Shown: positions 1 through 9,406 of the stretch, piece after piece | Layout: every line of letters begins with the position of its first letter | How positions within the stretch are numbered: position 1 is the stretch's first letter | Source: Nephrocerus scutellatus | Lineage: Eukaryota; Arthropoda; Insecta; Diptera; Pipunculidae | Length of the DNA: 64,000 nt | NCBI GenBank assembly: GCA_947095585.1 | Contig: OX352763.1 | Location: forward strand, 44,442,010-44,506,009 | Reading direction: 5' to 3' | Position numbers and translations under genes: made by a program | Notes under the pieces: generated by a model | What the model was told of the DNA's origin: nothing | Seen by the model: only the letters and a program-made list of their open reading frames with translations | Database searches by the model: none

Positions 1-362
1 TTGTTTGGAATTTAACCAGTGCAGTTGTAAAAGTTCTTGTAAAGTGATAAAGCTATAACCTAAGAGAATTTTGTACTACATAAGTGTCTTAGTAGGTATA
101 ATGACACGGACACTGCCTTCTAGGGAAACACGCGAGAAGGATGGGTGTCGAATATAATGACTTCTGCAGAAGTTGCATGCTGCATAATACTTGAAACATT
201 TTGGAGAACATGACCGTGCAATGGACTCTTGAAAACGGGTACCTAAAGACGGCCAGAGTAGTTTACACCGTGTACTTACACTACAACTTGTACACGTATG
301 TACAAAAACCTAAGAAATATATGTAAAAATATAAAAAAATAAATATATATATATAAATAAAA
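1..362. other. AT-rich stretch, nothing recognised
   Basis: No open frame with a recognisable motif and no match to the repeat families seen elsewhere in the window. The last 40 bases are a run of AT-rich simple sequence leading into the repeat at 363. Confidence 0.5.
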
Positions 363-1350
363 ACAACCCATAAAAATTAAAATTTTTCATGTAAATTCTC
401 TAATATGTGTAAAAATTTCAAGAAAATCGGGCTAATTTATTAAAAAATTTACATGGACATCACACGGGTCTATGGCCCTATCACTCCAACAAATTTAAAA
501 AAAAGTTATGTCCATCAGTGATACACATGTGTTAAAAATTTGACGAAAACCGAGCTAATTTTTAAAAAATTTATATGAGCACCCATTGGGCCTCAGGGCC
601 CGTTCACTCCAAAAACTTTACAAAAAATTATGTCCATCGGAGATACAGAGAGTATAAATTTTGAAGAAAATCGGGTTAATTTTTTTAAAAAATTTTATGG
701 GGCCCACGACCCGGCCAACAAAATTTATGCAAAAAGTGTTGTCCATCGGAGATACACACGTATATAAAATTAAAAAAAATCGGGTTAATTTTTTTAGAAA
801 AAAATTTGGGGCCCAATGACCCTGGCCCGGGGTCTCCAAAAATTTTACAAAAAGTGTTTTTTATCGGAGATACATACGTATATAAAATTTGAAGAAAATG
901 GGGTTAATTTTTTTTTAAATTTTTACAAAAAGTGTTGTCTATCGAAGATACATACGTATATAAAATTTAAAGGAATTCGGGTTATTTTTTTTAAAAAATT
1001 TATGGGGTCCCACGAACCCGGGCCCCGGGGTCTCCAAAATTTTTACAAGAAGTGTTGTCTATCGAAGATACATGCGTATATAAAATTTGAAGAAATTCGG
1101 GTTATTTTTTAAAAAAAATTTATGGGGTCTCACGAACCGGGGGGTCTCCAAAATTTTTACAAAATGTGTTGTCTATCACATATACACATGTGTATAAAAT
1201 TTGAAGAAAATCGAGTAAAGTTTTGTAAAATATTTGTATGGGAGCCCCCGGACCCCGGGGCCCGAGGGTCATCAAATCTATTCTCAATGTACTCTCTATT
1301 ATAGAATTTACATGAAAAATTTTAATATTTTTTGGTTGTTTTTTACATTG
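363..1350. repeat. TCTCTA-family repeat, copy 1 (with inverted ends)
   Basis: Begins with AACAACCCATAAAAATT and ATGTAAATTCTCTA and ends with the reverse complement of the same end (a TAGAATTTACATG form at about 1,303-1,345), so this copy has terminal inverted repeats of about 40 bp. The interior is a tandem series of about 110-130-bp units. Each contains a TTTACAAAAAGTGTTGTC block, ATCGGAGATACACATGTG, an AAAATTTGAAGAAAATCGGG block and a GC-rich GACCCCGGGGCCC block. The open frames here translate the repeat itself and are not proteins. Inference: a non-autonomous mobile element related to Helentron-type (DINE-1-like) elements. Confidence 0.7.
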
Positions 1351-1927
1351 TATTTTTTGGTTATAATCGTCAAATTATCCTTTTGAGGTTTATGTAACAG
1401 AATAATGCAATTTATTTGCATGCCGACCAATAATTAAAGTGTCCCACTAGGAGACTATACATACAAAAGCGTACCATTCAATTTTTCGCGTGCAACCTTA
1501 AATTCGCGCCGGTAAGGAAATTATGTGCGCACCCACGCACAATCTTAACCAGCCTGTTGCACAGCAAATTAATTCTACTACCACGATCTTCTCAATTTAT
1601 TACGTAAAAATCGACATTTTATTCCTTTAAATTTTAAATGAAATAGCTGTTGGCAATCGGTTATTGAAAAAACTCCCTTATTAGCATAGTAGTATACTTG
1701 GTGACCTTTAGTTAAAAGGAAATTCTGAACATAAACAGCATAAACTGGTTTAGATCTTAACTATGCTGCTATATTAAATTTTATATTCAAATATTGTTTA
1801 AGCGTGTTAAAGCGCTGATTTGAATAAGTCAGCGTTGTTGGATTATAAACAACTTGCGGTACGCAGATATAGATGAATACGGATGATCTTCAACAATAAA
1901 TTATTACTGAACTAAATAACAAGAAAG
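1351..1927. other. No gene seen
   Basis: AT-rich. A short stretch near 1,370-1,400 (ATAATCGTCAAA, then TTTTGAGGTT) resembles part of the CACACGCG repeat family at 5,690-6,240. Nothing else is recognised. Confidence 0.4.
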
Positions 1928-2210
1928 TGGGCACCGTGGCTTGAATGTTTAGTGCGTTGGACTTCTGAGCAGGAGTTTTGTGATTGGAATCCTTGAAACA
2001 CCAAAAGTATTTATCATGGTCCCACCTCTCGTAAATGTCTGACAAACTTCCGAGAGTAATAACTTGTCACGGAAAGCTTCTCAACCCTCTTTTCGCATAC
2101 GACATTAAATTGTTGGTCTCATCCATTTGTACTCAGAACACGAATGGCCACGAAGAGCTAGGCCTTGGACTGCAACGGGCTGTCGCGAAAATATGTATTT
2201 TTATTATTAA
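1928..2210 (+). repeat. tRNA-derived SINE, old diverged copy
   Basis: Same order of blocks as the better copies at 3,502 and 8,152: GTGGGCACCGTGGCT head, ACTTCTGAGCAGGAG, a degraded B box, GTCCCACCTCTCG, GAGAGTAATAACTTGTCACG, then TAGGCCTTGGACTGCAA and an ATT-rich tail. Both promoter boxes carry several changes, so this is an old copy. Confidence 0.75.
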
Positions 2211-3489
2211 ATAACAAGGACACACCATGAAAGCTGGGTTAACCTTGTACTACTGGCGCCTTTTTATGTCGCATCAGTATACTGGCAGCTAGTCTGGCAG
2301 ACCCTTACATTACGTATCTCATATAATATTATAACAGATTTATTCACGAAAAATAATGAAATACCTACAGATTAAAATCAAATTATTAAGACTTCCCGTA
2401 AGTGAGATGATATTTATTGTTTTTTTTTTAATAAAAAAATAAGGTATGCAAACAACTTTGCATACTTAATCGTTCACTATCATTTAAGTATACGCTTCAA
2501 AATGAAGCTGAAACCAAAACCAAATAATGCAAAGCGAGTGTTTTTTATTCTCCTTTTTGAATTTATTTCTTTTTCTTTTATTTTATTCTCCATTTCCTTT
2601 AGCCACCAAATTGAATGGCACATTCGGGAAGAAGTAACTTGTGAAGAGTGAGTGAATGCTTAAAATGGTTGCGTTCGTAGCGTGCGTTGTTTTGAATAAA
2701 TTAAGATAGAACGAGAATCACAAAATCTTCTCCTTAACAAACGCACAGAGCGCAATACATTTCTAATTATAGACAGAGAAAAATAATTATTTTTATTATA
2801 AAATTGCCTTTTCTTTAATGCAGACTTTCAATGTCGGCGCCGCGCCGGCCTGCAGGTATGGCATAGAAGTGGCCACAACAATCAAACGAAAACATTGGTT
2901 AACATCTGCATGTTATCATTTTCATGTTTAAAGCGAATTGAAATTAAGGAAAAATGAAAAATAGCTGACAAATCAAAAGTCAAAATGGCAGTACAATTAC
3001 AGTACTTCGTTAACGTTAGTTGTTTTATACTCGAACGAAAACCAACAATTGAAAAATTTACCCCGGTGCGAAAATAAATTGCACTAAGTATTTTTTTTTT
3101 CATTCTAGGAAATCATCGTGTTCAAAAACTCAAAATTTTGTACATACAGTGCATTTTTCTTGATCAATCGAAATATATCAATGTATCAACGTGATTGTGT
3201 CCATATTTTGTTTTCCGAATGTAACTACACCAAACAATCATGATTATTGTGTTTGGTTAAAGAAAAACAAAGTAGAAATTATTATCATTGATCGTAACCA
3301 GTAAGTTGAGGCCTTATCTAAAAAGTAGGCCTTACAGACCTCATGTACTGAATTCAAAATATTTCACTAACAATTTAGGTAGCCTCAATTTTCGTGAAGG
3401 GTAAAGATGCTTGTAAATATTTACTTTACTTTACTTGACTTTACTAACTTTTTGACAATTATTAGTATTTGCTGTGAAAAAGAAAAAAA
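2211..3489. other. No gene seen
   Basis: 1.3 kb of AT-rich sequence. The open frame at 2,882-3,103 (minus) has no recognisable motif. A small GC-rich palindrome-like patch (GGCGCCGCGCCGGCC) lies near 2,836. Confidence 0.4.
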
Positions 3490-3801
3490 TAATAACAACA
3501 GGTGGGCGCCGTGGCTCAGTGGAAATGCGCGTGGCTACTGAGCAGGAGGTTCGTAGTTCTAATCCCAGTAACACCAGAAGTATTTTTCACAGTGTCCCAC
3601 CTCTCGCGAATGGGTGACAAACGTTCCAAGAGTAATAACTTGTCACGGAAGGCTTCTCAATTCGACGTTCAGAGCCGGCCTTAAATTGTAGATCCCTTTC
3701 ATTTGTGCCAAAATATAAATGCGCAACGCAAATGGTCGCGAGAAGCTAGGCCTTGGAGCGCAATGGTCTGTCGCGCCGAATATTATTATTAATAACAACA
3801 G
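3490..3801 (+). repeat. tRNA-derived SINE with perfect target-site duplication
   Basis: The SINE occupies 3,502-3,789. The head GTGGGCGCCGTGGCTCAGTG resembles a tRNA 5' half with A box, but the B box is mutated (GTTCTAATCCC). The unrelated body has GTGTCCCACCTCTCGCG, GAGTAATAACTTGTCACGG and GGCCTTGGAGCGCAATGG, and the 3' tail is an ATT repeat. It is flanked by the 12-bp direct repeat TAATAACAACAG at 3,490-3,501 and 3,790-3,801, the signature of LINE-driven retroposition. Being transcribed by RNA polymerase III and mobilised in trans by a LINE is family knowledge, not visible here. Open frames inside it are not genes. Confidence 0.9.
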
Positions 3802-3889
3802 ACCGGCAAAAATGGATAATACTTATAATGAAAATGTATAACAATGGAGGTAATTATTTAACATTTTTACAAATAATAAATATTGGCCG

Positions 3890-4195
3890 TGTTTTTCTAA
3901 TGTCGGAGAAATCTGAGAAATCCGAGCTCCGAGATAGATATCCGATAAATCCAATTTTTTTTTCTCTGATCAGATCTGTCTGAATCCTAACTGCTATGTG
4001 TTTTTATAGTATCAGAGAAAAGTTTTATTTTTCACCTTAATGCTCACCAGTAGTAGACATGTCCCATGTTTAAAGAAGCAAATAACTACAGCTGTCAAAA
4101 AATGTGTATTTTTCAGAGAAAAAAGATCATATCCGAGAATTATTGGCGCATAACGATTTCTCGGAGAATTAAAAAAAAATCTGACAGTTAAATTA
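3890..4195 (+). repeat. TCGGAG-rich repeat (related to 47,150-47,295, inverted)
   Basis: Contains TGTCGGAGAAATCTGAGAAA, ATCCGATAAATCCAA and a TTTTTTTTCTCTGATCAG block. The same series occurs in reverse complement at 47,150-47,295. The right part here (ATATCCGAGAATTATTGG, ATTTCTCGGAGAATT) is a partly inverted echo of the left part, as in a foldback or TIR element. Confidence 0.55.
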
Positions 4196-4439
4196 TTACG
4201 AAAAAACCGCTATTTATAAATCTATTCCTGTCTTACGCGCCGTTTCCACGTCAAATAACAAAAATGCTACAATAAAATAATTTGTTTGTGTGCATGTACA
4301 TGCATACGGGCTTCAAATATTGGTACACTAAATATGTGCCGAATTGAAAGGAAAATGTTGTAGGATTATTTTAAGCGATTTTCAAGGTTAGCAAAAATAA
4401 AAATTGCGAAATTTGAAATTGAAGAGAAGAGACCCCACG
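4196..4439. other. No feature seen
   Basis: AT-rich; nothing recognised. Confidence 0.3.
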
Positions 4440-5045
4440 CGATGATGAATATAAATATCTCAGAAGATATGAAAAAACAGTTCACCGGCGAAAGAAAGCA
4501 ACATAGGAGAAGAATCTTGTCCGTGAACTAAAATTAGAGGCTCCACCAATGACCGAAGATCATACTATGCTGCCGCCACCGTGCATAGACGAAGTTAGCA
4601 GAGCGATAAATCGGCTCAAAAATAATATGGCCCGGGATCTGATGGGATCCCAGCGGATCCAGCCAGAGTAGAACTTTATAAAGCCATGAGAGAATTCGGC
4701 ATCCCAAATAAACTGACACGACTATGTAGGTTGACCATAACCAATGTTATGAGCCAAGTAAAAATATCCGAATCACTATCAAGCCCATTTAACATCTATA
4801 ACGCGCTCGGGCAAGGGGATGGACTGGCCTGTGTCCTCTTCAACCTGGCGTTGGAGAAAGTGATCCGAGACTCCGACGTAACGGTGAGAGGAACAATCCT
4901 CTATAATTCCATTCAGGTACTTGCTCACGCAGACGATATTGACATCGTTGGTAGAAAACCCAAGAGCTGTACAGGAAGCTTTCATCCAGATCGAGCAGGC
5001 CGCATCTGGGGCTGCACATAAATGACAGCAAAACAAAGTATATGG
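4440..5045 (+). pseudogene. Non-LTR retrotransposon reverse transcriptase fragment
   Basis: The frame beginning near 4,530 reads a PPPCIDEVSRAINRLKNN-like segment, the usual lead-in to the reverse transcriptase fingers, and then breaks. From 4,686 an open frame of 111 codons carries LGQGDGLACVLFNLALEKV and LAHADDIDIVGRK, the motif B' region and the YxDD box (here HADD), followed by a frame change. The segment between fingers and palm is missing. Most similar in style to RTE-like insect LINEs, but the clade is uncertain. A dead 5'- and 3'-truncated copy in the forward orientation. Confidence 0.8.
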
Positions 5046-5500
5046 TGGCCACGTTATATATATTTCTTATCTAAAATAGATGTTGTCTGAACACGTTTAG
5101 GTAATTTCATAATTAGACAACGATCGCGCGTTCTGGCGATGAGCGATAATCGCGAAAAATATCAAACACCAATAATCTTACTACGTGGTCTGTTTAGAAC
5201 ATAAACGCCATCGCGATTACTGAGAACGCTCGAACAAGTTTGCTTGACATCGCGTCGCGGGCATTTATCGAACATCGAAAATCGGTTTGATTTTCGAGGC
5301 GCTATCGCGAAGTAAAAATGATGACATAATAAGAAGATCTTATTAATGAAGTGTTTTAAATACAATTCTTTGTGGCAAGCGCAGGGAGGTTGGGTTTCAG
5401 AAATAATTCACAAATAAATTTAAAATTTAATATTGTGTGGCAGAATATTTTAAAAAAAATAAAAAAACCAAGTAACTAAAATATTATTATAATTTATTCA
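5046..5500. other. No gene seen
   Basis: AT-rich with a patch of CGCGA-rich short repeats (5,120-5,310; TCGCGATTA and TTCTCGC-like words recur). No motif is recognised in the open frame at 5,162-5,365 (minus). Confidence 0.35.
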
Positions 5501-5504
5501 TATA

Positions 5505-5620
5505 CTAGCTGAAATACCCATCTTTGCCTGGATGCCCCAACCACACTACCCCTCCCCCACCCAAGCGACCACCAAGGCCCCAAGGTGGGTCACCTTGAGA
5601 TACAATATATATTTGTGTAC
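5505..5620 (+). repeat. CTAGCTG-type element, 5' fragment
   Basis: ATACTAGCTGAAATACCCAT is followed by a C-rich stretch of CCCCAACCACAC type. The same start (ACTAGCTG or TTAGCTGAAATACCC) opens the repeats at 33,145 and 55,905. Non-coding mobile-element debris. Confidence 0.5.
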
Positions 5621-5689
5621 TAAGAAAGTAGGTGAAAGTGTAACATTTTTACATTTTTATAATCAAGGTAAAAACAATTGGCAAGGAGT

Positions 5690-6240
5690 AAGGAATTAAC
5701 TTGTTTTATTTTAATTTAATGTTCTAATTTACGTGCATATACATACAGAAAATATTTTTAATTGTTAATGTAAAAAGAAACTTCGTTTTTCGGGTACAAA
5801 CTTTTATGTATGAATTGAAACACGCAACACAGTCCTTTATTATTTGGTAATAATCGTCAAAATATCTGTTTTTGAGGTCGAGCCTATTTCAAAGTATTTT
5901 CTTTTTCCACGCATCACACGCGTCTCGGGACACGCATCACACGCGGAATATCAAAATTGGCCCCTTGACAATGGGCCGCTCACAAAATTTCAGCCCTCTA
6001 TATTGTGCGAAAGGTGCTTAAAAACGAGAAAATGGCGGGATTTCAACCCATCACACGCGCCAGACGCGTTATACGTGGAATATTATTTTGGACTTAGACA
6101 CTCACAAAATTTCTGCTCTCTAGGTCGTGTGGAAGGTAGTTAAAAAGGACCTCAAAATAGTTGAAAATACAGACAAAAAGGGGTCAATAAAAGTTAAATA
6201 AAAGTTTTTAAATATATACAAGACATTGTCAATTCTCTCT
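5690..6240 (+). repeat. CACACGCG repeat family
   Basis: Blocks in order: TTCGTTTTTCGGGTACAAAC, TATTTGGTAATAATCGTC, TTTTTGAGGTCG, several CATCACACGCG words, two CACAAAATTTC(A/T)GC blocks followed by CTCTA, and an AAATAAAAGTTTTTAAAT end. Related copies lie at 23,485-24,000 (+), 41,930-42,085 (minus) and, in part, 8,040-8,145 (+). No coding motif. The element class is unknown. Confidence 0.6.
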
Positions 6241-6660
6241 TCTGAAAATGTGGTTGATTGCTAAAATGAATTACCAAATAATCCTAGTTCTGAAGATACT
6301 CGTACACCAATCTCAAAAAATCAACAAATGGATAAATTTTTTTTTAAGAATCCCAAAAATCTTTAAGTTTGGTGAGTTCGGTATTCTAGTAACGTAAAGA
6401 AAAATTTCCGCGTACACAAAATTTGATAGAATATTGTCGTAAAAAGGTTGAGAGTTTGACGGAAGAAAATGCAGTTTGTACTAATTAGAGAACTTTTCAA
6501 AAGACTTCATTGTTATTGAAGCATCATTACAGAAAATTCATTCAAACGTAGGTATTAATAAAACTGCTAGTTTTAACCATTCATCCGATGGATCTGAATT
6601 AATTAATCATAATTAGAGGTTTAATACAAAAACGAGAAGATTTCAGTCATATTTGAAAGT
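6241..6660. other. No feature seen
   Basis: AT-rich; nothing recognised. Confidence 0.35.
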
Positions 6661-6745
6661 GGTCTTTATTTCCCCAAGAAGGTAAGGAGTCGGTGGGGTA
6701 GGTGGTCAGTTGGGTGGGGGCAGTTTGGTGGGTCAGCAGGACAAA
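6661..6745. repeat. G-rich minisatellite patch (GTGGGTGGTCAG type)
   Basis: Short imperfect repeats of GTGGGTGG and GGTCAGTTGG. This is the reverse complement of the CCCACTGACC-type minisatellite that fills 33,170-33,530 and 34,200-34,620. Confidence 0.5.
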
Positions 6746-6784
6746 CAAATTCAGCTAGTAAACAAATAAATTCAAACGTTCGCG

Positions 6785-7316
6785 GACAAAATTAATTAAC
6801 GAAAAAAAACAAACCATTAAAATTAAAATTTTTCTTGTAAATTCTCTAATCGGAGATACACACACACTCACACACACACTGCGTGCTCGTCTTGTGGCAA
6901 AATCATCCACAAAATTACGCAGCGGCAGCGAACAGCGCTGCTCACAAAGCACAGAGCTCAGACTTTGCCGTGATCTGATGCGATATAGCGATATTTAAAA
7001 ATTTTATATTGGGGTTCCCAAGGGGCCGATCACTCCAAATTTTTACAAAAAGTGTTTTCCATCGAAGACACACATGTGTACAAAATTTAAAGAAAATCGG
7101 GTAAATTTTGTAAAATATTTGTATGGGAGCCCCCCGAACTCGAGTTCCGAGGGGCCTCAAATTTTAATAGAAAGTATTGTCACCGGAAATATACATGTGT
7201 GCAAAATTCGGGCCATGGGAAGTGGGCTAAAAATTGATCAGAAAATCTGACCAGCCAGCCAGCCAGCCAACCAGCCAGCCACGTGCACGCGAAGTTAATA
7301 TAGAGAATTTAATAAC
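6785..7316 (+). repeat. TCTCTA-family repeat, copy 2 (complete-looking)
   Basis: Left end ACAAACCATTAAAATTAAAA with TTGTAAATTCTCTAATCGG, a CA microsatellite (6,858-6,880), a block with GTGGCAAAATCATCCAC, GCAGCGGCAGCGAACAGCGC and TTTGCCGTGATCTGATGCG, two internal units, then GGAAGTGGGCTAAAAATTGA, a (GCCA)n run at 7,250-7,280, and the right end CACGCGAAGTTAATATAGAG AATTTAA. TAAATTCTCTA on the left and its complement on the right form the subterminal inverted repeat. Confidence 0.75.
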
Positions 7317-8039
7317 AAGTTTACGAATTTTACCAATGTGAGACGACATAAATAAATTGCAAAAAAATTCAGTGTTGTAGATAGAGAAGGAAAAACGAAA
7401 AGATAATAGTAGGATAATAATTTTTTTTCTTGCAATCCCATAATCTATCTAACCACGAGTAAGCTATCATAGCTGAGTACCATAGTGCGCGTTGTGCAAA
7501 TGGAACGCACAACCAAAAAATATACATTCTTTAAAGGAATCAAAAAAAGAATGAAAATGTATGTGACAAAATCGAAATCCTGTTAACTTCTTAACACCTA
7601 GTATTTTATCATATTAAATGCCTACTATCAAAATTCGTTTATCGTTTATCGTCAAAATTAAAATCAGTTTTTTTTTAAATACAATTTATTAAAACGTGTT
7701 TATTAATTTGCTTTTTTTGGTCGATAGAAATTTCATAATTGATTTTAAACTAATTTCCTTATGAGCTAGACTTGAAACTTTGAACATAGCTCAGAACTAG
7801 ATAAAAAATGTATACTTTTTAGTTCGTTAATCGTTAATTTATTTTTATTTTTAAGTAATGAAATTTACAACTTAAATTAACTTGAAAAGCTAGTTTAGAA
7901 ACGAAGCATTAATAATAATTGAAACTTAAGTTTTAGAGACAGATGTCATGGACGAATACATCAACAAAAAGTTGTCTTCAATTAAAGTTATCAAATGTCT
8001 AATGTCAACTAGATTGCCCAATTTTAAATATTTCGTTAT
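7317..8039. other. No gene seen
   Basis: AT-rich, no motif. Open frames here are short and unrecognised. Confidence 0.35.
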
Positions 8040-8146
8040 AAACAAGTGAATGTTGAAGATACCAACATTCACACGCGCCACACGCAGGCGCTCAGAAATG
8101 GCCCATGAGACTGAACTGCGCACAAAATTGAAGCTCTCTATAACAT
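8040..8146 (+). repeat. CACACGCG family, fragment
   Basis: CATTCACACGCGCCACACGC, then GACTGAACTGCGCACAAAAT and GCTCTCTA match the second half of the family at 5,690 and 23,485. It is interrupted by the SINE that starts just after it. Confidence 0.5.
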
Positions 8147-8151
8147 AAGGA

Positions 8152-8450
8152 ATGGGCGCCGTCGCTCAGTGTATAAGAGCATGGCTTTTGAGCAAGAGGT
8201 TCGTGGTTCGAATGCACATAACACCAAAAGTATTTTTCACGGTGTCCCACCTCTCGCGAAAGTCTAACAAACGTCCGAGAGTAATAACTTGTGACGGAAA
8301 GCTTCTCAATTCGCTGTTTGGTTCCGGCATTAAAATTGTAGGTTCCCTCCATTTGTGTGCAAAAATATACATGCGCAACACAAATGGTTGCAAGAAGCTA
8401 GGCCGCAATGGTCTGTCGCGCCGAATAATATTATTATTATTATTATTATT
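8152..8450 (+). repeat. tRNA-derived SINE, near full length
   Basis: ATGGGCGCCGTCGCTCAGTG head, A box with TATAAGAGC, GGTTCGTGGTTCGAATGC B-box region, GTGTCCCACCTCTCGCG, GTAATAACTTGTGACGG, GCAATGGTCTGTCGCGCCG and a (ATT)n tail at 8,425-8,452. Flanks TATAACATAAGGA and TATAACTAGGAAG are only partly alike, so the target-site duplication is uncertain. Open frames on both strands here are chance frames. Confidence 0.85.
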
Positions 8451-8566
8451 ATATATTATAACTAGGAAGTTGTTAAATACCAACCAATGTTAAGGTTATT
8501 GTTGTCATTGTGTGAGAATTAATTCAGATTCATTCCAATACCATTTTTAAATAAATTAGCACATGG

Positions 8567-8819
8567 TAATGGTTCGAATCCCAGTAACACCAAAAGTTTT
8601 TTTTTTTTACGGTGTCCCACCTCTCGCGAATGGGTGACAAACGTTCCGAGAGTAATAACTTGTCACGGAAAGCATCTCAATTCGCCGTTTGGATCCGGCC
8701 TTAAATTGTAGGTCCCTTCCATTTGTGTGCAAAAGTATACATGCTCAACACAAATGGTTGCGTGAAGCAAGGCCTTGGACCGCAATAGTCTGTCGCGCCG
8801 AATATTATTTTAATGGTTC
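8567..8819 (+). repeat. tRNA-derived SINE, 5'-truncated at the B box
   Basis: Starts inside the B box (GGTTCGAATCCCAGTAACAC) and then follows the SINE body to GCCGAATATTATTTT. TAATGGTTC occurs at 8,567-8,575 and again at 8,811-8,819, exactly where the tail stops. This looks like a target-site duplication, but its left copy overlaps the B-box sequence. Confidence 0.75.
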
Positions 8820-9404
8820 TTGCAATTCACATTGATAGGCACAAGTATTAACGATTTTATATTTTATATTGATGCGGATATACGAGTACATTGTTTGGGA
8901 CAGCATAAAAGAAGGAATCACTGAACATTTCATCCGAAGATAGGCTTTATGGTTAGAACTAGTTAGAACTTGAACCTACGAAGGCTGTTTGACTTGACCG
9001 CTTAACAGGATAATTATAATCCATCGTCTTAATAAAAACTCTAAACACATATATATACAATATGCGATCATCGAAAACTAATTTGATCTAATTTACTTGG
9101 AACATCATGAAAAAGTTCTAAACTATTTTTTATACTTTCAGAGAGCTATCTACAAATATTAAAGTTTAATTTTTCACAGTAACCAGTTATTAAAAACTAT
9201 TAATAAAGCCTTATTTTTTTTTTATAAACACCTAGGTGTTTATATTTAAAGCAATCTAGTATAAACTAATAAGCCATATGTTTTGAACTTAATATGCTAA
9301 AATTTACAAATGATAAAGTACTTATCCTATGTAAGACACTTTTTTTATTTTACAATACATATTTCAGTCACTCTTTGAATGTGATCTATATTTATTTATG
9401 GCTG
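8820..9404. other. No gene seen
   Basis: AT-rich flank between the SINE and the 3' end of the Jockey element; nothing recognised. Confidence 0.35.
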
Positions 9405-9406
9405 TA

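Noticed and set aside
816..1304. Open frames with repeated FYKKCCLSKIHTYIKF-like text
   Set aside because: They translate the TCTCTA internal units; the same text appears at every copy in any frame that happens to be open.
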